Of a DNA stretch of 64,000 nt, positions 41,578-51,879 are shown piece after piece. The stretch lies in assembly GCA_028873515.1 (NCBI GenBank), contig JAGWIG010000001.1:62001-126000 (forward strand), given 5' to 3'. The notes beneath the pieces were generated by a model. The model saw nothing but the letters and a program-made list of their open reading frames with translations, ran no database searches and had not been told where the DNA came from. The first letter of the stretch is position 1. Every line of letters starts with the position of its first letter. The DNA comes from Pseudomonadota bacterium. Its GTDB lineage: Bacteria; Pseudomonadota; Gammaproteobacteria; Burkholderiales; REEB80. The position numbers and the translations under genes are program-made.

Positions 41578-42013
41578 AGACAAATTAAAATACAGGATTT
41601 CTTCAGCCTCCTTTTTCCTGTGTATATTTAAATATAAATGCTTTACTGTGCATAACCTGTGGTTGACTCCGGGAAAACTTGTGCTTAAAAAAAGCATTTT
41701 TTTATTTATTTTTTTATCCGATTTTCTTCCACTCCCTATACACAGCTTATCTTTAAGTTTTATGGCGATATAACAATATGTTTTAATTAAATTAAACCAA
41801 TCCATACAAGAAACATAGATCCTTTATTATTTATTATTATTTATAAATTATAAAAATAATAACATTTAAAGCTTTTCTATTTTCTTTCCTGATTAACGAA
41901 TAAACCTGATTCATAAATTTTATGACTGGACTTTTTTATCAGGGTTCAGAGAAATAAATACCCCCAATTAATAAAATAGAAATCCTGATCAGCAATAAAA
42001 TCTGAAAATATAA
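41578..42013. other. AT-rich intergenic region with DnaA-box-like sites
   Basis: This 436-base gap contains no supported gene. It holds a weak rightward terminator (41682-41703), an exact DnaA-box sequence TGTGCATAA (reverse of TTATGCACA) at 41647-41655, one-mismatch boxes at 41619-41627 (TGTGTATAT) and 41736-41744 (CTATACACA), and a very AT-rich run near 41820-41875 made of TTA/TTATT repeats. Short frames inside it look like chance in AT-rich DNA. Confidence 0.6.
41682..41703 (+). terminator. Weak terminator after the TPR/ATP-grasp gene
   Basis: TGCTT and AAGCA can pair around an A-rich loop and are followed by TTTTTTT, then ATTTATTTTTTT. The stem is only five pairs and AT-rich, but the T-run is long. 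It lies about 105 bases after the stop codon. Confidence 0.5.
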
Positions 42014-42814
42014 CTATGAAGGTGGATTAATATCCCCGGTTTTTTTATTGAGAAACCAAAACATGATAAATCCAATAACAATCATAGGAAGACTAAGCCA
42101 TTGACCCATAGTTAAACCTAATGCCAGATAGCCAAGAAAAGGATCAGGGGCTCTTGTAAATTCCACCAAAAAACGAGCTGTTCCATAACAGATCAGAAAA
42201 AGAGCGGAAATTTTTCCAGCAACTCTGGGTTTACTTGAATACATCCAAAGAATAATAAAAAGAACCACGCCCTCAAGAGCAAATTCATAAAGCTGTGAAG
42301 GATGCCTGGGTAAATTATCTGTACTTGGAAAAACCATGGCCCATGGCACATCGGTTACTCGTCCAGGTAATTCTCCATTAATAAAATTTCCCAATCTTCC
42401 TGCTCCAAGGCCTAAAGGTACGAGAGGAGCAATAAAATCCATTACAACCAACCATTTTCGACCCTGTTTACGTGCGTAGAACCCCATGGCAATTAGCACG
42501 CCCAAAAGCCCTCCATGAAATGACATGCCCCCTTGCCAGACATGAAGAATCTGTATGGGATGAGAAAGATAAAAACCAGGCTGATAAAAAAATACATATC
42601 CTAAACGACCACCTAAAACAACACCAAGAACCCCGTAAAAAAGTAAATCATCCATATCAGAATATTTCCAACCTGCTTCAGGACGGGTACGGATACGATA
42701 ACGACCCAGATATAAGGCCATCAAAAAACCGGCCAGATACATGAGACCGTACCAATGAACTTCCAAAGGGCCAATGGAAAAAGCAACAGGGTTAATATGT
42801 GGATGTACAAACAT
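42014..42814 (-). CDS. lgt: Prolipoprotein diacylglyceryl transferase Lgt
   Basis: A 266-residue polytopic inner-membrane enzyme that attaches diacylglycerol to the lipobox cysteine of prolipoproteins. The start at 42814 gives [20 protein letters not shown], the family-like beginning; an upstream ATG at 42898 adds an unrelated stretch. The Lgt signature is visible in [20 protein letters not shown], with [13 protein letters not shown] and the catalytic-region RHPSQLYE. Its substrates would include the lipoproteins encoded in this window (FlgH, LptE and the binding protein at 44834). Confidence 0.95.
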   Translation of the reverse strand: MFVHPHINPVAFSIGPLEVHWYGLMYLAGFLMALYLGRYRIRTRPEAGWKYSDMDDLLFYGVLGVVLGGRLGYVFFYQPGFYLSHPIQILHVWQGGMSFHGGLLGVLIAMGFYARKQGRKWLVVMDFIAPLVPLGLGAGRLGNFINGELPGRVTDVPWAMVFPSTDNLPRHPSQLYEFALEGVVLFIILWMYSSKPRVAGKISALFLICYGTARFLVEFTRAPDPFLGYLALGLTMGQWLSLPMIVIGFIMFWFLNKKTGDINPPS

Positions 42815-43116
42815 TAAAAAAATCCATAAGTTAGTGATTAATCGAAGAAATTGAATATGGAAAGGGATCCAGATAAATACTTCATTTTCATCAAGCAAAT
42901 AATGTTCATGAAATGAGGTTCGTGTTCATTCAGACGGATAGCTTAATTCTCATTTGTCTACATGCTAACGTTTTTTCATGGAAAAGCAACCTGTCATCCA
43001 AACAGACCATTAATTTTGTCGATATTGGTCATGGAGGATATTCTAAATCTGTTAAAATTAAACCCCATAAATGATTATGTAAAAAAAATCTGCCGGAACG
43101 GAAAAAGGAGACATGA
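42815..43116. other. Divergent lgt / ilvD intergenic region
   Basis: About 300 bases between divergent lgt and ilvD. It must contain both promoters, but I could not single out convincing -35/-10 pairs. A GGAG ribosome binding site precedes ilvD. An open frame at 42962-43231 runs into ilvD in another frame and looks spurious. Confidence 0.5.
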
Positions 43117-44790
43117 ATGCCCAGTAATCGACGAAGCCAAGTTATTACTCAAGGAATACAGCGTTCCCCCAATCGGGCCATGTTACGCGCAACCGGATTC
43201 AAAGATCAGGATTTTGATAAACCTATTATAGGCATTGCGAATAGCTACAGCACCATCACGCCGTGCAATATGGGAATCAATATTCTGGCTGAGCGGGCAA
43301 AAGAATCCATACATATGGCAGGAGGAATGCCACAGGTTTTTGGAACCATTACAATTTCTGACGGTATTTCAATGGGTACGGAAGGAATGAAATATTCACT
43401 GGTGTCTCGGGAAGTGATTGCTGACTCCATAGAAACAGTTGTAAACGGACAAAGTATGGATGGTATCCTGGCTATTGGAGGATGTGATAAAAATATGCCA
43501 GGGTGTCTGATTGCCATAGCACGCTTGAATGTTCCGGCAATTTTTGTTTATGGCGGGACGATTAAACCAGGACATCTGCATGGAAAGGACTTGACGATAG
43601 TTAGCGCATTTGAAGCAGTTGGTGAATATACTGCACATAAGATTGATGAAAAAAAACTGATTGATGTTGAAAAACATGCCTGCCCAGGCGCTGGCTCCTG
43701 TGGAGGCATGTATACCGCAAATACCATGTCGTCCGCTATTGAAGCACTGGGGATGAGCTTACCCTATTCGTCCACAATGGCGGCTGAAGATTATGAAAAA
43801 TCACAAAATGCGGCTGAAAGTGGACAAATTCTTTTACGAGCAATACAAAAACAAATATTACCGAAACAAATTATGACACGGAAAGCATTTGAAAATGCAA
43901 TTACGGTCGTTATGGCAATTGGAGGATCAACCAATGCTGTTTTACATTTACTTGCTATTGCCCATGCCGCGGAAGTTCCCCTTGTGATTGATGATTTTGA
44001 GGAAATAAGAAAGCGTGTGCCAGTTTTATGTGATTTGAAACCATCTGGGCGTTTTGTAGCAACAGACCTTCATCAGGCAGGAGGAATCCCGCAGGTAATG
44101 AAAATGTTGCTTTCCCATAATTTGTTGCACGGAGAATGTTTGACAGTTACAGGTAAAACCATAGCAGAAACGTTAAGGGACATCCCAGAAAACCCCGGAA
44201 GTGAACAGGATGTCATACGGCAATGGGGTAACCCCTTATACTCTGCTGGACATCTGGCAATCCTGAAAGGTAACCTTGCCCCAGAAGGGGCTGTAGCTAA
44301 AATAACCGGTCTTAAGAATCCAAAAATTACAGGCCCTGCAAGAGTGTTTGAATCAGAAGAAACCTGCATGGCTGCAATACTTGATCGTAAAATCAAGGCA
44401 GGTGATGTTATCGTAATTCGTAATGAGGGACCAAAAGGGGGACCCGGAATGAGAGAAATGCTTTCTCCAACCTCTGCCTTGATTGGAGAAGGTCTTGGAG
44501 AGTCTGTTGGATTGATAACTGACGGGCGTTTTTCGGGGGGGACGTATGGTATGGTTGTAGGGCATGTTGCACCTGAAGCGGTTATGGGCGGATTAATAGG
44601 TTTGGTTGAAGAAGGAGACTCAATCACTATTGATGCTTACCAACGTCTTTTGCAGCTTAATGTTTCTGAAACAGTAATTGAGCAGCGTCGAAAACTTTGG
44701 CAGCCACCTAAACCGCGCTATACCCGGGGGGTGTTGTACAAGTATGCCAGGCTAGTCTCAAGTGCTAGCAGGGGGGCGGTTACGGACTAA
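43117..44790 (+). CDS. ilvD: Dihydroxy-acid dehydratase IlvD
   Basis: A 557-residue enzyme that dehydrates dihydroxy acids to the keto acids that are precursors of valine, leucine, isoleucine and pantothenate. Iron-sulfur ligand motifs [13 protein letters not shown] and [18 protein letters not shown] are present, and the C-terminal part has [20 protein letters not shown]. The length agrees with the shorter bacterial form. A GGAG site lies six bases before the ATG. It stands alone, without ilvA, ilvE or ilvC nearby. Confidence 0.97.
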   Translation: MPSNRRSQVITQGIQRSPNRAMLRATGFKDQDFDKPIIGIANSYSTITPCNMGINILAERAKESIHMAGGMPQVFGTITISDGISMGTEGMKYSLVSREVIADSIETVVNGQSMDGILAIGGCDKNMPGCLIAIARLNVPAIFVYGGTIKPGHLHGKDLTIVSAFEAVGEYTAHKIDEKKLIDVEKHACPGAGSCGGMYTANTMSSAIEALGMSLPYSSTMAAEDYEKSQNAAESGQILLRAIQKQILPKQIMTRKAFENAITVVMAIGGSTNAVLHLLAIAHAAEVPLVIDDFEEIRKRVPVLCDLKPSGRFVATDLHQAGGIPQVMKMLLSHNLLHGECLTVTGKTIAETLRDIPENPGSEQDVIRQWGNPLYSAGHLAILKGNLAPEGAVAKITGLKNPKITGPARVFESEETCMAAILDRKIKAGDVIVIRNEGPKGGPGMREMLSPTSALIGEGLGESVGLITDGRFSGGTYGMVVGHVAPEAVMGGLIGLVEEGDSITIDAYQRLLQLNVSETVIEQRRKLWQPPKPRYTRGVLYKYARLVSSASRGAVTD

Positions 44791-44833
44791 TTTATCTTAA
44801 GGTTGGAACAATAAGGGCAATAAAGGAGGGTTC

Positions 44834-45970
44834 ATGCCAAAAAGGATATTGATTTTTTTGCTCTTGTTAACTGCCTGTAGTCACAATCATGTTCCGAATG
44901 ATGCAGCCGTGGTAAAGATAGGGGCAGCCAATCCACTTACTGGATCTTTTGCCCATCTAGGCAAAGATAATGTCAACGGGATTAAGCTTGCCTTGAATGA
45001 GGCAAATGGCAAGCCCGTTTTTTTGTCTGGCAAGCCGGTTTATTTCAAGCTGGTTAATGAAGATGATCAGGGAAATTCTAAAACAGCAATATTGGTTGCA
45101 CAGAAACTTGTAGAAGAAGGTGTGGTTGGAGTTATCGGAGATTTAACCTCGGGCGCTTCAATTTCCGCGTCTAAGATTTATGCAAAAGCAGGAGTTCCAC
45201 AAATATCTCCTTCAGCAACCGCAGAAGGATTTACACATCAAGGATATGCAACAACATTTCGTGTTATTGCCAATGATCGTCAACAAGGAATGGCATTAGG
45301 AAATTATGCTGTTCATGTCTTGCACGCAAAAAGAATTGCGATAATTGATGATCGGACAACCTATGGCCAGGGGTTGGCTGATCAAGTTGAAAAAACGGTA
45401 ATGGCGCAGGGAGGAAGGATTGTTGATAGAGAATATACGACAGATCAGTCAGCTGATTTTATGGCTACTTTAAGCGCTATCCAAGCCAAGGCCCCTGATC
45501 TTGTTTTTTTTGGGGGCATGGATACCCAGGCCGCTCCCATGAAGCGCCAAATGGATGAGTTAGGGATCAAGGCGCAATTTCTCTGTGGAGATGGCTGTCG
45601 AACCGGCGATTTTATCCGTTTGGCAGGTAGCGATTCGGATGGGGTGATTGCTTCAAGCCCGGGTCTGCCGTTATCCAGGATGCCAGGAGGAGAGAAATTT
45701 AAAAAATCCTTTGAAGAGAAGTACGGGAAAATACAGCAATATGCCCCGTATGCCTATGACGCGACTAATGTATTAATCAATGCCATGGTACGGGCTGGCT
45801 CTTCGGATCCCTCAAAATATTTACCAATGCTGCGAACCACTGACTGGAAAGGGGTAACAGGGCGAATCCGGTTTAATGCTGAAGGAGATGTCTTGAATGG
45901 CCCGGTAACGTTTTATAAAGTTGTTCATGGGGCTTGGAAACCAGAAAACCCCACGGGGCGGGTACGATAG
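44834..45970 (+). CDS. ABC-type branched-chain amino acid-like substrate-binding lipoprotein
   Basis: A 378-residue type I periplasmic binding protein of the LivK/leucine-binding family. The signal MPKRILIFLLLLTAC ends in a lipobox (LTAC, Cys15), so it is likely membrane-anchored. Family segments include VKIGAANPLTGSFAHLGKDN, ISPSATAEGFTHQGYATTFR and KFKKSFEEKYGKIQQYAPYA. An excellent AAGGAGG site precedes it. It follows ilvD by 43 bases, which fits a branched-chain amino acid theme, but no permease or ATPase genes are adjacent. The ligand cannot be told from sequence. Confidence 0.88.
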   Translation: MPKRILIFLLLLTACSHNHVPNDAAVVKIGAANPLTGSFAHLGKDNVNGIKLALNEANGKPVFLSGKPVYFKLVNEDDQGNSKTAILVAQKLVEEGVVGVIGDLTSGASISASKIYAKAGVPQISPSATAEGFTHQGYATTFRVIANDRQQGMALGNYAVHVLHAKRIAIIDDRTTYGQGLADQVEKTVMAQGGRIVDREYTTDQSADFMATLSAIQAKAPDLVFFGGMDTQAAPMKRQMDELGIKAQFLCGDGCRTGDFIRLAGSDSDGVIASSPGLPLSRMPGGEKFKKSFEEKYGKIQQYAPYAYDATNVLINAMVRAGSSDPSKYLPMLRTTDWKGVTGRIRFNAEGDVLNGPVTFYKVVHGAWKPENPTGRVR

Positions 45971-46097
45971 ATTCTGATATGGTACAGGTTTGAACGGTTG
46001 GGTTTTTCTATTAATACAGGAGAACAACTTTTATACCTGACAACATATCTACTTTTCTATTTATATGTATTCAGTATTTAATAGAGTTACATGTGCA

Positions 46098-47045
46098 TTA
46101 GGGAGATTGTTTCAGCCAATCGCGATTAATGAGAAAATCCGTTAATAGCCGGGCTTCCGGAGTGCCCGGATCCGGTTGCCAGTCATACCTGAAAGAAATT
46201 TCCGGGGGCATGGAAACCAGAATGGATTCTGTGCGGCCACCTGATTGTAGTCCAAATAATGTGCCGCGATCATAAATAAGATTAAATTCAGCGTAACGAC
46301 CCCTTCGTAGTTTTTGAAAAGCACGTTCACGTTTTCCGTACGGCATCTTCATGCGTTTTTGGATAATTGGTTCATAGGCCAGGAGGAAGTGATCACCAAT
46401 ATTTTTAACCATATTAAATGAGGCATTAAACCCCCCTTGATTAAAATCATCAAAAAAAATTCCCCCTATTCCTCTGGGTTCGTTCCTGTGTTTGATAAAG
46501 AAGTAGTCATCGCACCAACGCTTGAAATTTTCATATAACCCTTTACCAAAAGGTAATAATGCCTGTCTACAGATATTATGGAAATGAAAGCAATCTTCTT
46601 CAAAACCATAATAGGGAGTTAAATCCATTCCACCGCCAAACCACCATATATCCGGTTTATTTATTGCCCTGGCAACGAAGAAGCGTTCATTAAAATGGAC
46701 TGTTGGCACATAAGGATTTAGAGGGTGTAATACAAGAGATATCCCTGTGGCCTCATATGAGCGATCTGTAAGGTTGGGTCTTAGGGCACTGGCTGATGGC
46801 GGCAAAATATTTCCAGATACATACGAGAAGTTTATCCCCGCACGTTCAAATATCCGGCCATTTTCGAGAACACAGCTTATCCCTCCCCCGCCTTGTGGGC
46901 GATCCCAGGAATCATTTCGAAAGATTCCCCCATCAAGTTCTTGAAGAGAGGCAACAATTTTTTTTTGTAACGCGGTAAAATAATCTCGGGGTTCGATAAG
47001 TGAGCATTTATTGTCAACGGTATTTTTATTCATGGGTTTAATCAT
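46098..47045 (-). CDS. hemF: Oxygen-dependent coproporphyrinogen III oxidase HemF
   Basis: A 315-residue enzyme converting coproporphyrinogen III to protoporphyrinogen IX with O2 in haem synthesis. Diagnostic segments are [40 protein letters not shown] and [18 protein letters not shown], plus [20 protein letters not shown] near the C-terminus. It implies at least part-time aerobic life. The ATG overlaps the tsaC stop in a TAATG junction, so the genes are coupled. Confidence 0.96.
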   Translation of the reverse strand: MIKPMNKNTVDNKCSLIEPRDYFTALQKKIVASLQELDGGIFRNDSWDRPQGGGGISCVLENGRIFERAGINFSYVSGNILPPSASALRPNLTDRSYEATGISLVLHPLNPYVPTVHFNERFFVARAINKPDIWWFGGGMDLTPYYGFEEDCFHFHNICRQALLPFGKGLYENFKRWCDDYFFIKHRNEPRGIGGIFFDDFNQGGFNASFNMVKNIGDHFLLAYEPIIQKRMKMPYGKRERAFQKLRRGRYAEFNLIYDRGTLFGLQSGGRTESILVSMPPEISFRYDWQPDPGTPEARLLTDFLINRDWLKQSP

Positions 47046-47626
47046 TAGCGAATTTTTTGTCCAGTGGTCAAATCATGAATACTTGAAGGTGTTTTATTGC
47101 GACCAACGCGACCAGGAAGTATCAATACATTTTTCCCAAATCGTCGATGGCAATCCCGCCCTGTCTTATATGGATGTTTACCACTCGGGTTTGCACTGGT
47201 AGAAACAAGGGGTTGTTTTACAAACGACAATAGACGTCGAGTCGAGGAATGGCCTTCCACTCTGACAGCTATATTAGGATGTTTTCCTTTTAATAAAGCC
47301 ATAGCTTTGTTGGAAGCGGGTAAAAGCCATGTATGGGGGCCGGGCCAGGTTGCAAGAGCAGGTTCGAGTAATTTGTTATGAACAGGCTGAAGGTAAGGCC
47401 TGAATTGGGAAAAATCATTGCTAATAATAATAAACCCCTTATTTTGAGGCCGTCCTTTTAGTGCCAATAACTTTTTTAGTGCACGTCGATTTGATGGATC
47501 ACAACCGAGCCCGAAGCAGGATGAGGTAGGGTATGCAATCAACCCACCCTGAGCAATGGTCACTCGGGCCCGACGTGCCAGTCTTGCCAAGGGTGCGTGC
47601 GTAATATGAAGACTTGAAATGGTCAT
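47045..47626 (-). CDS. tsaC: Threonylcarbamoyl-AMP synthase TsaC (YrdC family)
   Basis: A 193-residue YrdC-domain protein: [49 protein letters not shown] and [15 protein letters not shown] are all typical. It makes threonylcarbamoyl-AMP for the t6A37 modification of ANN-decoding tRNAs. The length fits the short TsaC form rather than the longer Sua5. It overlaps purD by 4 bases and hemF by 1 base. Confidence 0.92.
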   Translation of the reverse strand: MTISSLHITHAPLARLARRARVTIAQGGLIAYPTSSCFGLGCDPSNRRALKKLLALKGRPQNKGFIIISNDFSQFRPYLQPVHNKLLEPALATWPGPHTWLLPASNKAMALLKGKHPNIAVRVEGHSSTRRLLSFVKQPLVSTSANPSGKHPYKTGRDCHRRFGKNVLILPGRVGRNKTPSSIHDLTTGQKIR

Positions 47627-48882
47627 GTGGGTTTGTTTAAAAGTGCTCTGTCAGCAATGTCATGTCGCATCTGTTTACCAGAAAATACAATCTGATCAGC
47701 TAGTTCATAGGCACGTTGTCTTGCAAGCCTTAATGTATCACCTAGCGCAGTTACGCACAGTACACGACCTCCGTTAGTCAAAATTTGACTGCCTTGGCAC
47801 AGGGTCCCGGCATGAAAAACATATGCATCTTCCTGGGGTTCAGGCAAATTTTTAATTAAGGCACCTGATTCTGGATTAAAGGGGTAACCTGGTGCGGCAA
47901 GGACGACTCCGACGGCTGGCCTTCTATCCCATATCGCATCAATTTTATCAAGTTTCCTGTGAATGCCGAAGTCAAGTAGTTCAACGAGATCAGACTTGAG
48001 GCGCATAAGTAGAGGTTGGGTTTCAGGATCGCCTAACCGGCAGTTGAATTCCAGCGTTTTTGGGTTACCATTGCGATCGATCATGATCCCTGCGTAAAGA
48101 AAACCGGTATAGGGAATCCCCTCTTCCATCATACCAGAGATTGTTGGGTGAATGATTTCACGCATAATACGGGCATGGAGCTCAGGTGTAACGATTGGTG
48201 CGGGGGAGTATGCCCCCATACCTCCGGTATTCGGACCCTTATCTCCATCAAGAAGGCGTTTGTGATCTTGGCTGGTCGCGAGTGGTAGAATATTGATTCC
48301 ATCACACATCACAATGAAGCTTGCTTCTTCCCCGGTTAGAAATTCTTCAATAAGAATGCTGCCTCCCTGCGCCAGAAGTAGTTCTATGGCTTCATGTGCA
48401 ACAGAGTTTTCATGTGCAACAACAACCCCTTTACCGGCTGCTAGCCCATCAGCTTTGATAACGATGGGAACGCCTTGCTGCTGTACATAGTCATGGGCTT
48501 TAATCTTGTCATTAAAACTGGCGAAACCTGCCGTTGGAATGTCATGGCGCCGCATAAAAGATTTAGCAAAAATTTTTGAGCTTTCGAGTTGTGCCGCAGC
48601 TTTTGTAGGCCCAAAAATTTTTAATCCACTTTGCTGGAAAATATCGACAATACCTTCAGCCAAAGGTGTTTCAGGTCCAACAACAGTGAAACTGATGTCT
48701 TCCTTTTTGGCAAAAGAAAGCCATTCTTTGATATTTTTTGCGCCGATATTGGTCAGGTTTTTATCTAGAGCCGTTCCGGCATTGCCAGGCGCGACAAATA
48801 CTTCACTGATTCTGGGTGATTGAGAAATTTTCCAGGCTAGCGCATGTTCGCGTCCACCGTTTCCGATAATTAGTATTTTCAT
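47623..48882 (-). CDS. purD: Phosphoribosylamine-glycine ligase PurD
   Basis: A 419-residue ATP-grasp enzyme of purine synthesis (GAR synthetase). The start at 48882 gives MKILIIGNGGREHALAWKIS, the invariant N-terminus; an in-frame ATG at 48942 adds a Lys/Phe-rich stretch absent from the family. Other landmarks are KADGLAAGKGVVVA, DHKRLLDGDKGPNTGGMGAY and LEFNCRLGDPETQPLLMRLK. It follows purH after 99 bases on the same strand and overlaps tsaC. Confidence 0.97.
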   Translation of the reverse strand: MKILIIGNGGREHALAWKISQSPRISEVFVAPGNAGTALDKNLTNIGAKNIKEWLSFAKKEDISFTVVGPETPLAEGIVDIFQQSGLKIFGPTKAAAQLESSKIFAKSFMRRHDIPTAGFASFNDKIKAHDYVQQQGVPIVIKADGLAAGKGVVVAHENSVAHEAIELLLAQGGSILIEEFLTGEEASFIVMCDGINILPLATSQDHKRLLDGDKGPNTGGMGAYSPAPIVTPELHARIMREIIHPTISGMMEEGIPYTGFLYAGIMIDRNGNPKTLEFNCRLGDPETQPLLMRLKSDLVELLDFGIHRKLDKIDAIWDRRPAVGVVLAAPGYPFNPESGALIKNLPEPQEDAYVFHAGTLCQGSQILTNGGRVLCVTALGDTLRLARQRAYELADQIVFSGKQMRHDIADRALLNKPT

Positions 48883-48981
48883 TGATTTTGTACGCAGTTT
48901 CTTTTTGAAATTTAAATTTTGTATGAAAAATGAGCTTTTCAAAAAGAGGATTAATATATATCAAAAACGCTTTTTAGGCAG

Positions 48982-50520
48982 TTAATGACGAAAATGACGG
49001 ATACCTGTAAATACCATGGTTAAACCCAGTGTGTTAGCGGTCGCAATTATCTCAGGATCACGAATGGAGCCACCAGGCTGGATAATTGTGCGGACTCCTG
49101 CCTGGGCAGCTTCTTTTATTCCGTCATCAAATGGAAAAAAGGCGTCGGAAGCAAGCACTGCACCTTGTGTGGATATTCCAGCCTGTTGGGCTTTTGTAAT
49201 GGCTACCCGCACGCTGTCCACGCGACTTACTTGCCCAGCACCAATTCCAATTGTTTGGTTTCCGCGCGCAAGGACAATCGCATTTGATTTTACGTCTTGA
49301 ACGATGTTCCAGGCAAAAAGGAGATCGTGCATTTGATTTTCTGCTGGAGCAAGTTGAGTAACTACTGCAAGATCAGATTCAGACAGACCCCGATCATCAA
49401 AGGACTGTAATAGCCAACCAAAATTAAGCCTGCGGATATCCATCCCAAGCATTTCTGCGGTGTCTGGTTGAATTAAGCGTAATGATGGCTTGGATGAGAA
49501 AACTGATAATGCTTTTTCACTGAAATGGGGCGCGATAACCACTTCAGCAAACTGTTTGGAAATTAGCTCGGCGGTTGCCTCGTCTAATTCTTGATTTAAG
49601 GCAATAATGCCACCAAAAGCTGAAACAGGATCGGAGGAATAAGCCATATGATAGGCTTTTGCTGAAGTATCTGATATGGCTGCACCGCAAGGATTGGCAT
49701 GTTTTATAATGACACAGGCAATCCCATTGAGACGGTTTACGCATCGCCAGGCTGTATCGGCATCAGAAATATTGTTGAATGATAATGGTTTTCCCTGAAG
49801 CTGACGCCATGAGATTGTTTGTGAATCTCGATAGTAGGCAGCTACTTGATGTGGATTTTCCCCGTAACGCAGACTGTCGGCGAGATGGATCTGGATATTT
49901 AATACGTTGGGGAATAGTTGTCGTTGTTTTTTGTCATTAAGCGAGGTCAAATAATTGCTGATGGCACCATCATAAGCGGCAGTATAGCTGAAAGCCTTTT
50001 TTGCCATTTCAAGCCGAAAGTTATCACTAATTAGACCATTATGGGCATCCAGTTCAACAATTAAAGATTTATAGTCATCCGGATGGGTCATAATGGTGAC
50101 ATGTTTATGATTTTTGGCCGCCGCCCGGATAATGGTAGGGCCTCCTATATCAATTTGTTCAATTGCTTCAGAAAAGCCAGTATCTGCTTTAGCTATTGTT
50201 TGTATGAATGGATATAGGTTCACAACCGCGATATCAATTGCTTCAATTCCATGCTCATGCATTAATGCAGCATGGCTGGGATCGTCGGGTAGGGCTAAAA
50301 GCCCCCCATGTATCTTGGGGTGCAGGGTTTTTATACGGCCCTCAAACATTTCGGGCATGTTCGTGTAGCTACTTATTTCTATCGCCTTAATCCCTTCGCT
50401 GGTTAAGGTAAGGTATGTACCGCCAGTAGACAATAATGAATACCCGTGCTTGATGAGCGCTTGGGCTAGATTGATGATTCCGGTTTTATCAGAAACACTA
50501 AGCAGGGCGTAATGGGTCAC
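48982..50520 (-). CDS. purH: Bifunctional AICAR transformylase / IMP cyclohydrolase PurH
   Basis: A 512-residue enzyme for the last two steps of IMP synthesis. The N-terminal cyclohydrolase part has LLSVSDKTGIINLAQALIKH and FEGRIKTLHPKIHGGLLAL; the transformylase part has LRYGENPHQVAAYYRD, IIKHANPCGAAISDTSAKAY and VLASDAFFPFDDGIKEAAQA. It is a little shorter than the E. coli enzyme (529). It follows fis in a leftward run with purD. Confidence 0.97.
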   Translation of the reverse strand: MTHYALLSVSDKTGIINLAQALIKHGYSLLSTGGTYLTLTSEGIKAIEISSYTNMPEMFEGRIKTLHPKIHGGLLALPDDPSHAALMHEHGIEAIDIAVVNLYPFIQTIAKADTGFSEAIEQIDIGGPTIIRAAAKNHKHVTIMTHPDDYKSLIVELDAHNGLISDNFRLEMAKKAFSYTAAYDGAISNYLTSLNDKKQRQLFPNVLNIQIHLADSLRYGENPHQVAAYYRDSQTISWRQLQGKPLSFNNISDADTAWRCVNRLNGIACVIIKHANPCGAAISDTSAKAYHMAYSSDPVSAFGGIIALNQELDEATAELISKQFAEVVIAPHFSEKALSVFSSKPSLRLIQPDTAEMLGMDIRRLNFGWLLQSFDDRGLSESDLAVVTQLAPAENQMHDLLFAWNIVQDVKSNAIVLARGNQTIGIGAGQVSRVDSVRVAITKAQQAGISTQGAVLASDAFFPFDDGIKEAAQAGVRTIIQPGGSIRDPEIIATANTLGLTMVFTGIRHFRH

Positions 50521-50561
50521 AGATGACTTACACTTTAGAATATATAAATAAACGTGAGTGG

Positions 50562-50795
50562 TTATTTAAGGCCATGTGCCTTCATCTTTTTACTGAGAGT
50601 ATGCCGGTTAATTCCAAGATATTCGGCAGCAATCGTTTGGTTTCCTTCGGCATGATGCAATACAACCTCTAAAAGAGGTTTTTCGATGTTTGAGAGTACC
50701 ATTTCATATAATCCAGAAGGTTTTTCCCCGTCAAGATCATTGAAATATTGTTGCATCATCCTTCGTAAACATATTGTAATATCATTTTCATTCAT
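50562..50795 (-). CDS. fis: DNA-binding protein Fis
   Basis: A 77-residue nucleoid-associated protein with the Fis C-terminal helix-turn-helix GNQTIAAEYLGINRHTLSKKMKAHGLK-type pattern (residues 51-77) and the helical dimerisation region EKPLLEVVLHHA. Fis bends DNA and affects rRNA promoters, recombination and replication. It lies 4 bases after dusB; the dusB-fis pair is a well-known conserved operon. It is shorter than the 98-residue enterobacterial Fis, as usual in betaproteobacteria. Confidence 0.94.
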   Translation of the reverse strand: MNENDITICLRRMMQQYFNDLDGEKPSGLYEMVLSNIEKPLLEVVLHHAEGNQTIAAEYLGINRHTLSKKMKAHGLK

Positions 50796-50799
50796 CGGA

Positions 50800-51810
50800 T
50801 TAGGCTGCCAAATTTCCGGTTTTGGGGAGCTGGATGTTTATTTGCTCCTTCAACCTGTCAAGATAACTCTCAAGCGCATGCTTTTGTGCATGGGCGCAAT
50901 CCAGTTGGTTAATCTGCTTTCGCAGGATTTCGCTTTTTGGCAGATCGGCAATGTACCAGCCAATATGTTTTCTGGCAATCCGTACCCCCATGTTAATCCC
51001 GTAAAATGAATAGAGTTCTTCAAGGTGTTCGATAATGACACTTTGATAACCCAGAGAACTCATAGAGGGCAAAAGCTGGCCTGTTTCCAGATAATGTATT
51101 ATATCCTTAAATATCCATGGCCGCCCTTGGGCAGCCCGGCCTATCATGATTCCGTCTACACCCGTATTATCTAATATAGCCTTGGCTTTTTGAGGAGTGT
51201 TAATGTCACCGTTGGCAATGATAGGAATCTTAATATTCGATTTGATTTCTTTTACGGTTTCATATTCGGCGTAGCCCCCATAACCACAGGCGCGGGTACG
51301 ACCATGTATGGTAAGAGCCGCAATGCCTGCAGATTCAGCTAGTTTTGCGATAGTCATGGCATTTCGGTGTTCAGGATCCCAACCCGTTCTGGTTTTAAGC
51401 GTAACGGGTACTGTTACAGCACTGACTACGGCTTCGAGGATACGGGCAACTAAATGTTCGTCTTTCATTAAAGCAGAGCCCGCCATTACATTGCATACTT
51501 TTTTGGCAGGGCACCCCATATTGATGTCAATGATCTGGGCCCCCTTGTCTTCGTTGTAACGGGCAGCCTTGGCCATCATGTCTGGGTTCGTCCCCGCAAT
51601 TTGTACGGCAATGGGCGTAACTTCACCAAAGTGATCAGTACGTAAACGACTTTTGCGTGTATCCCATAATTCAGGATTGTCAGATACCATTTCAGATATG
51701 GCAAGCCCCGCACCAAATTTTTTGCATAGCTGTCTGAAAGGACGATCGGTGATGCCAGCCATAGGCGCCATAATCAAGTTGTTGTTTAGAATTAGGGGGC
51801 CGATACGCAT
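50800..51810 (-). CDS. dusB: tRNA-dihydrouridine synthase DusB
   Basis: A 336-residue flavoenzyme reducing specific uridines in the tRNA D-loop. Family segments are NNNLIMAPMAGITDRPFRQL, IDINMGCPAKKVCNVMAGSA (with the catalytic Cys region), LTIHGRTRACGYGGYAEYET and GVDGIMIGRAAQGRPWIFKD. Operon linkage with fis supports DusB over DusA or DusC. Confidence 0.95.
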   Translation of the reverse strand: MRIGPLILNNNLIMAPMAGITDRPFRQLCKKFGAGLAISEMVSDNPELWDTRKSRLRTDHFGEVTPIAVQIAGTNPDMMAKAARYNEDKGAQIIDINMGCPAKKVCNVMAGSALMKDEHLVARILEAVVSAVTVPVTLKTRTGWDPEHRNAMTIAKLAESAGIAALTIHGRTRACGYGGYAEYETVKEIKSNIKIPIIANGDINTPQKAKAILDNTGVDGIMIGRAAQGRPWIFKDIIHYLETGQLLPSMSSLGYQSVIIEHLEELYSFYGINMGVRIARKHIGWYIADLPKSEILRKQINQLDCAHAQKHALESYLDRLKEQINIQLPKTGNLAA

Positions 51811-51879
51811 GTGGTCTCATTAAGAAGTAACGAGATTAATTCTAAACGAATTCTCGGGGTTCAGGAAGTTATTGGTGTT

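Noticed and set aside
44073..44627. A 184-residue open frame opposite ilvD
   Set aside because: It lies wholly within a conserved gene, is Pro/Ser-rich in the manner of shadow frames, and has no recognisable motif.
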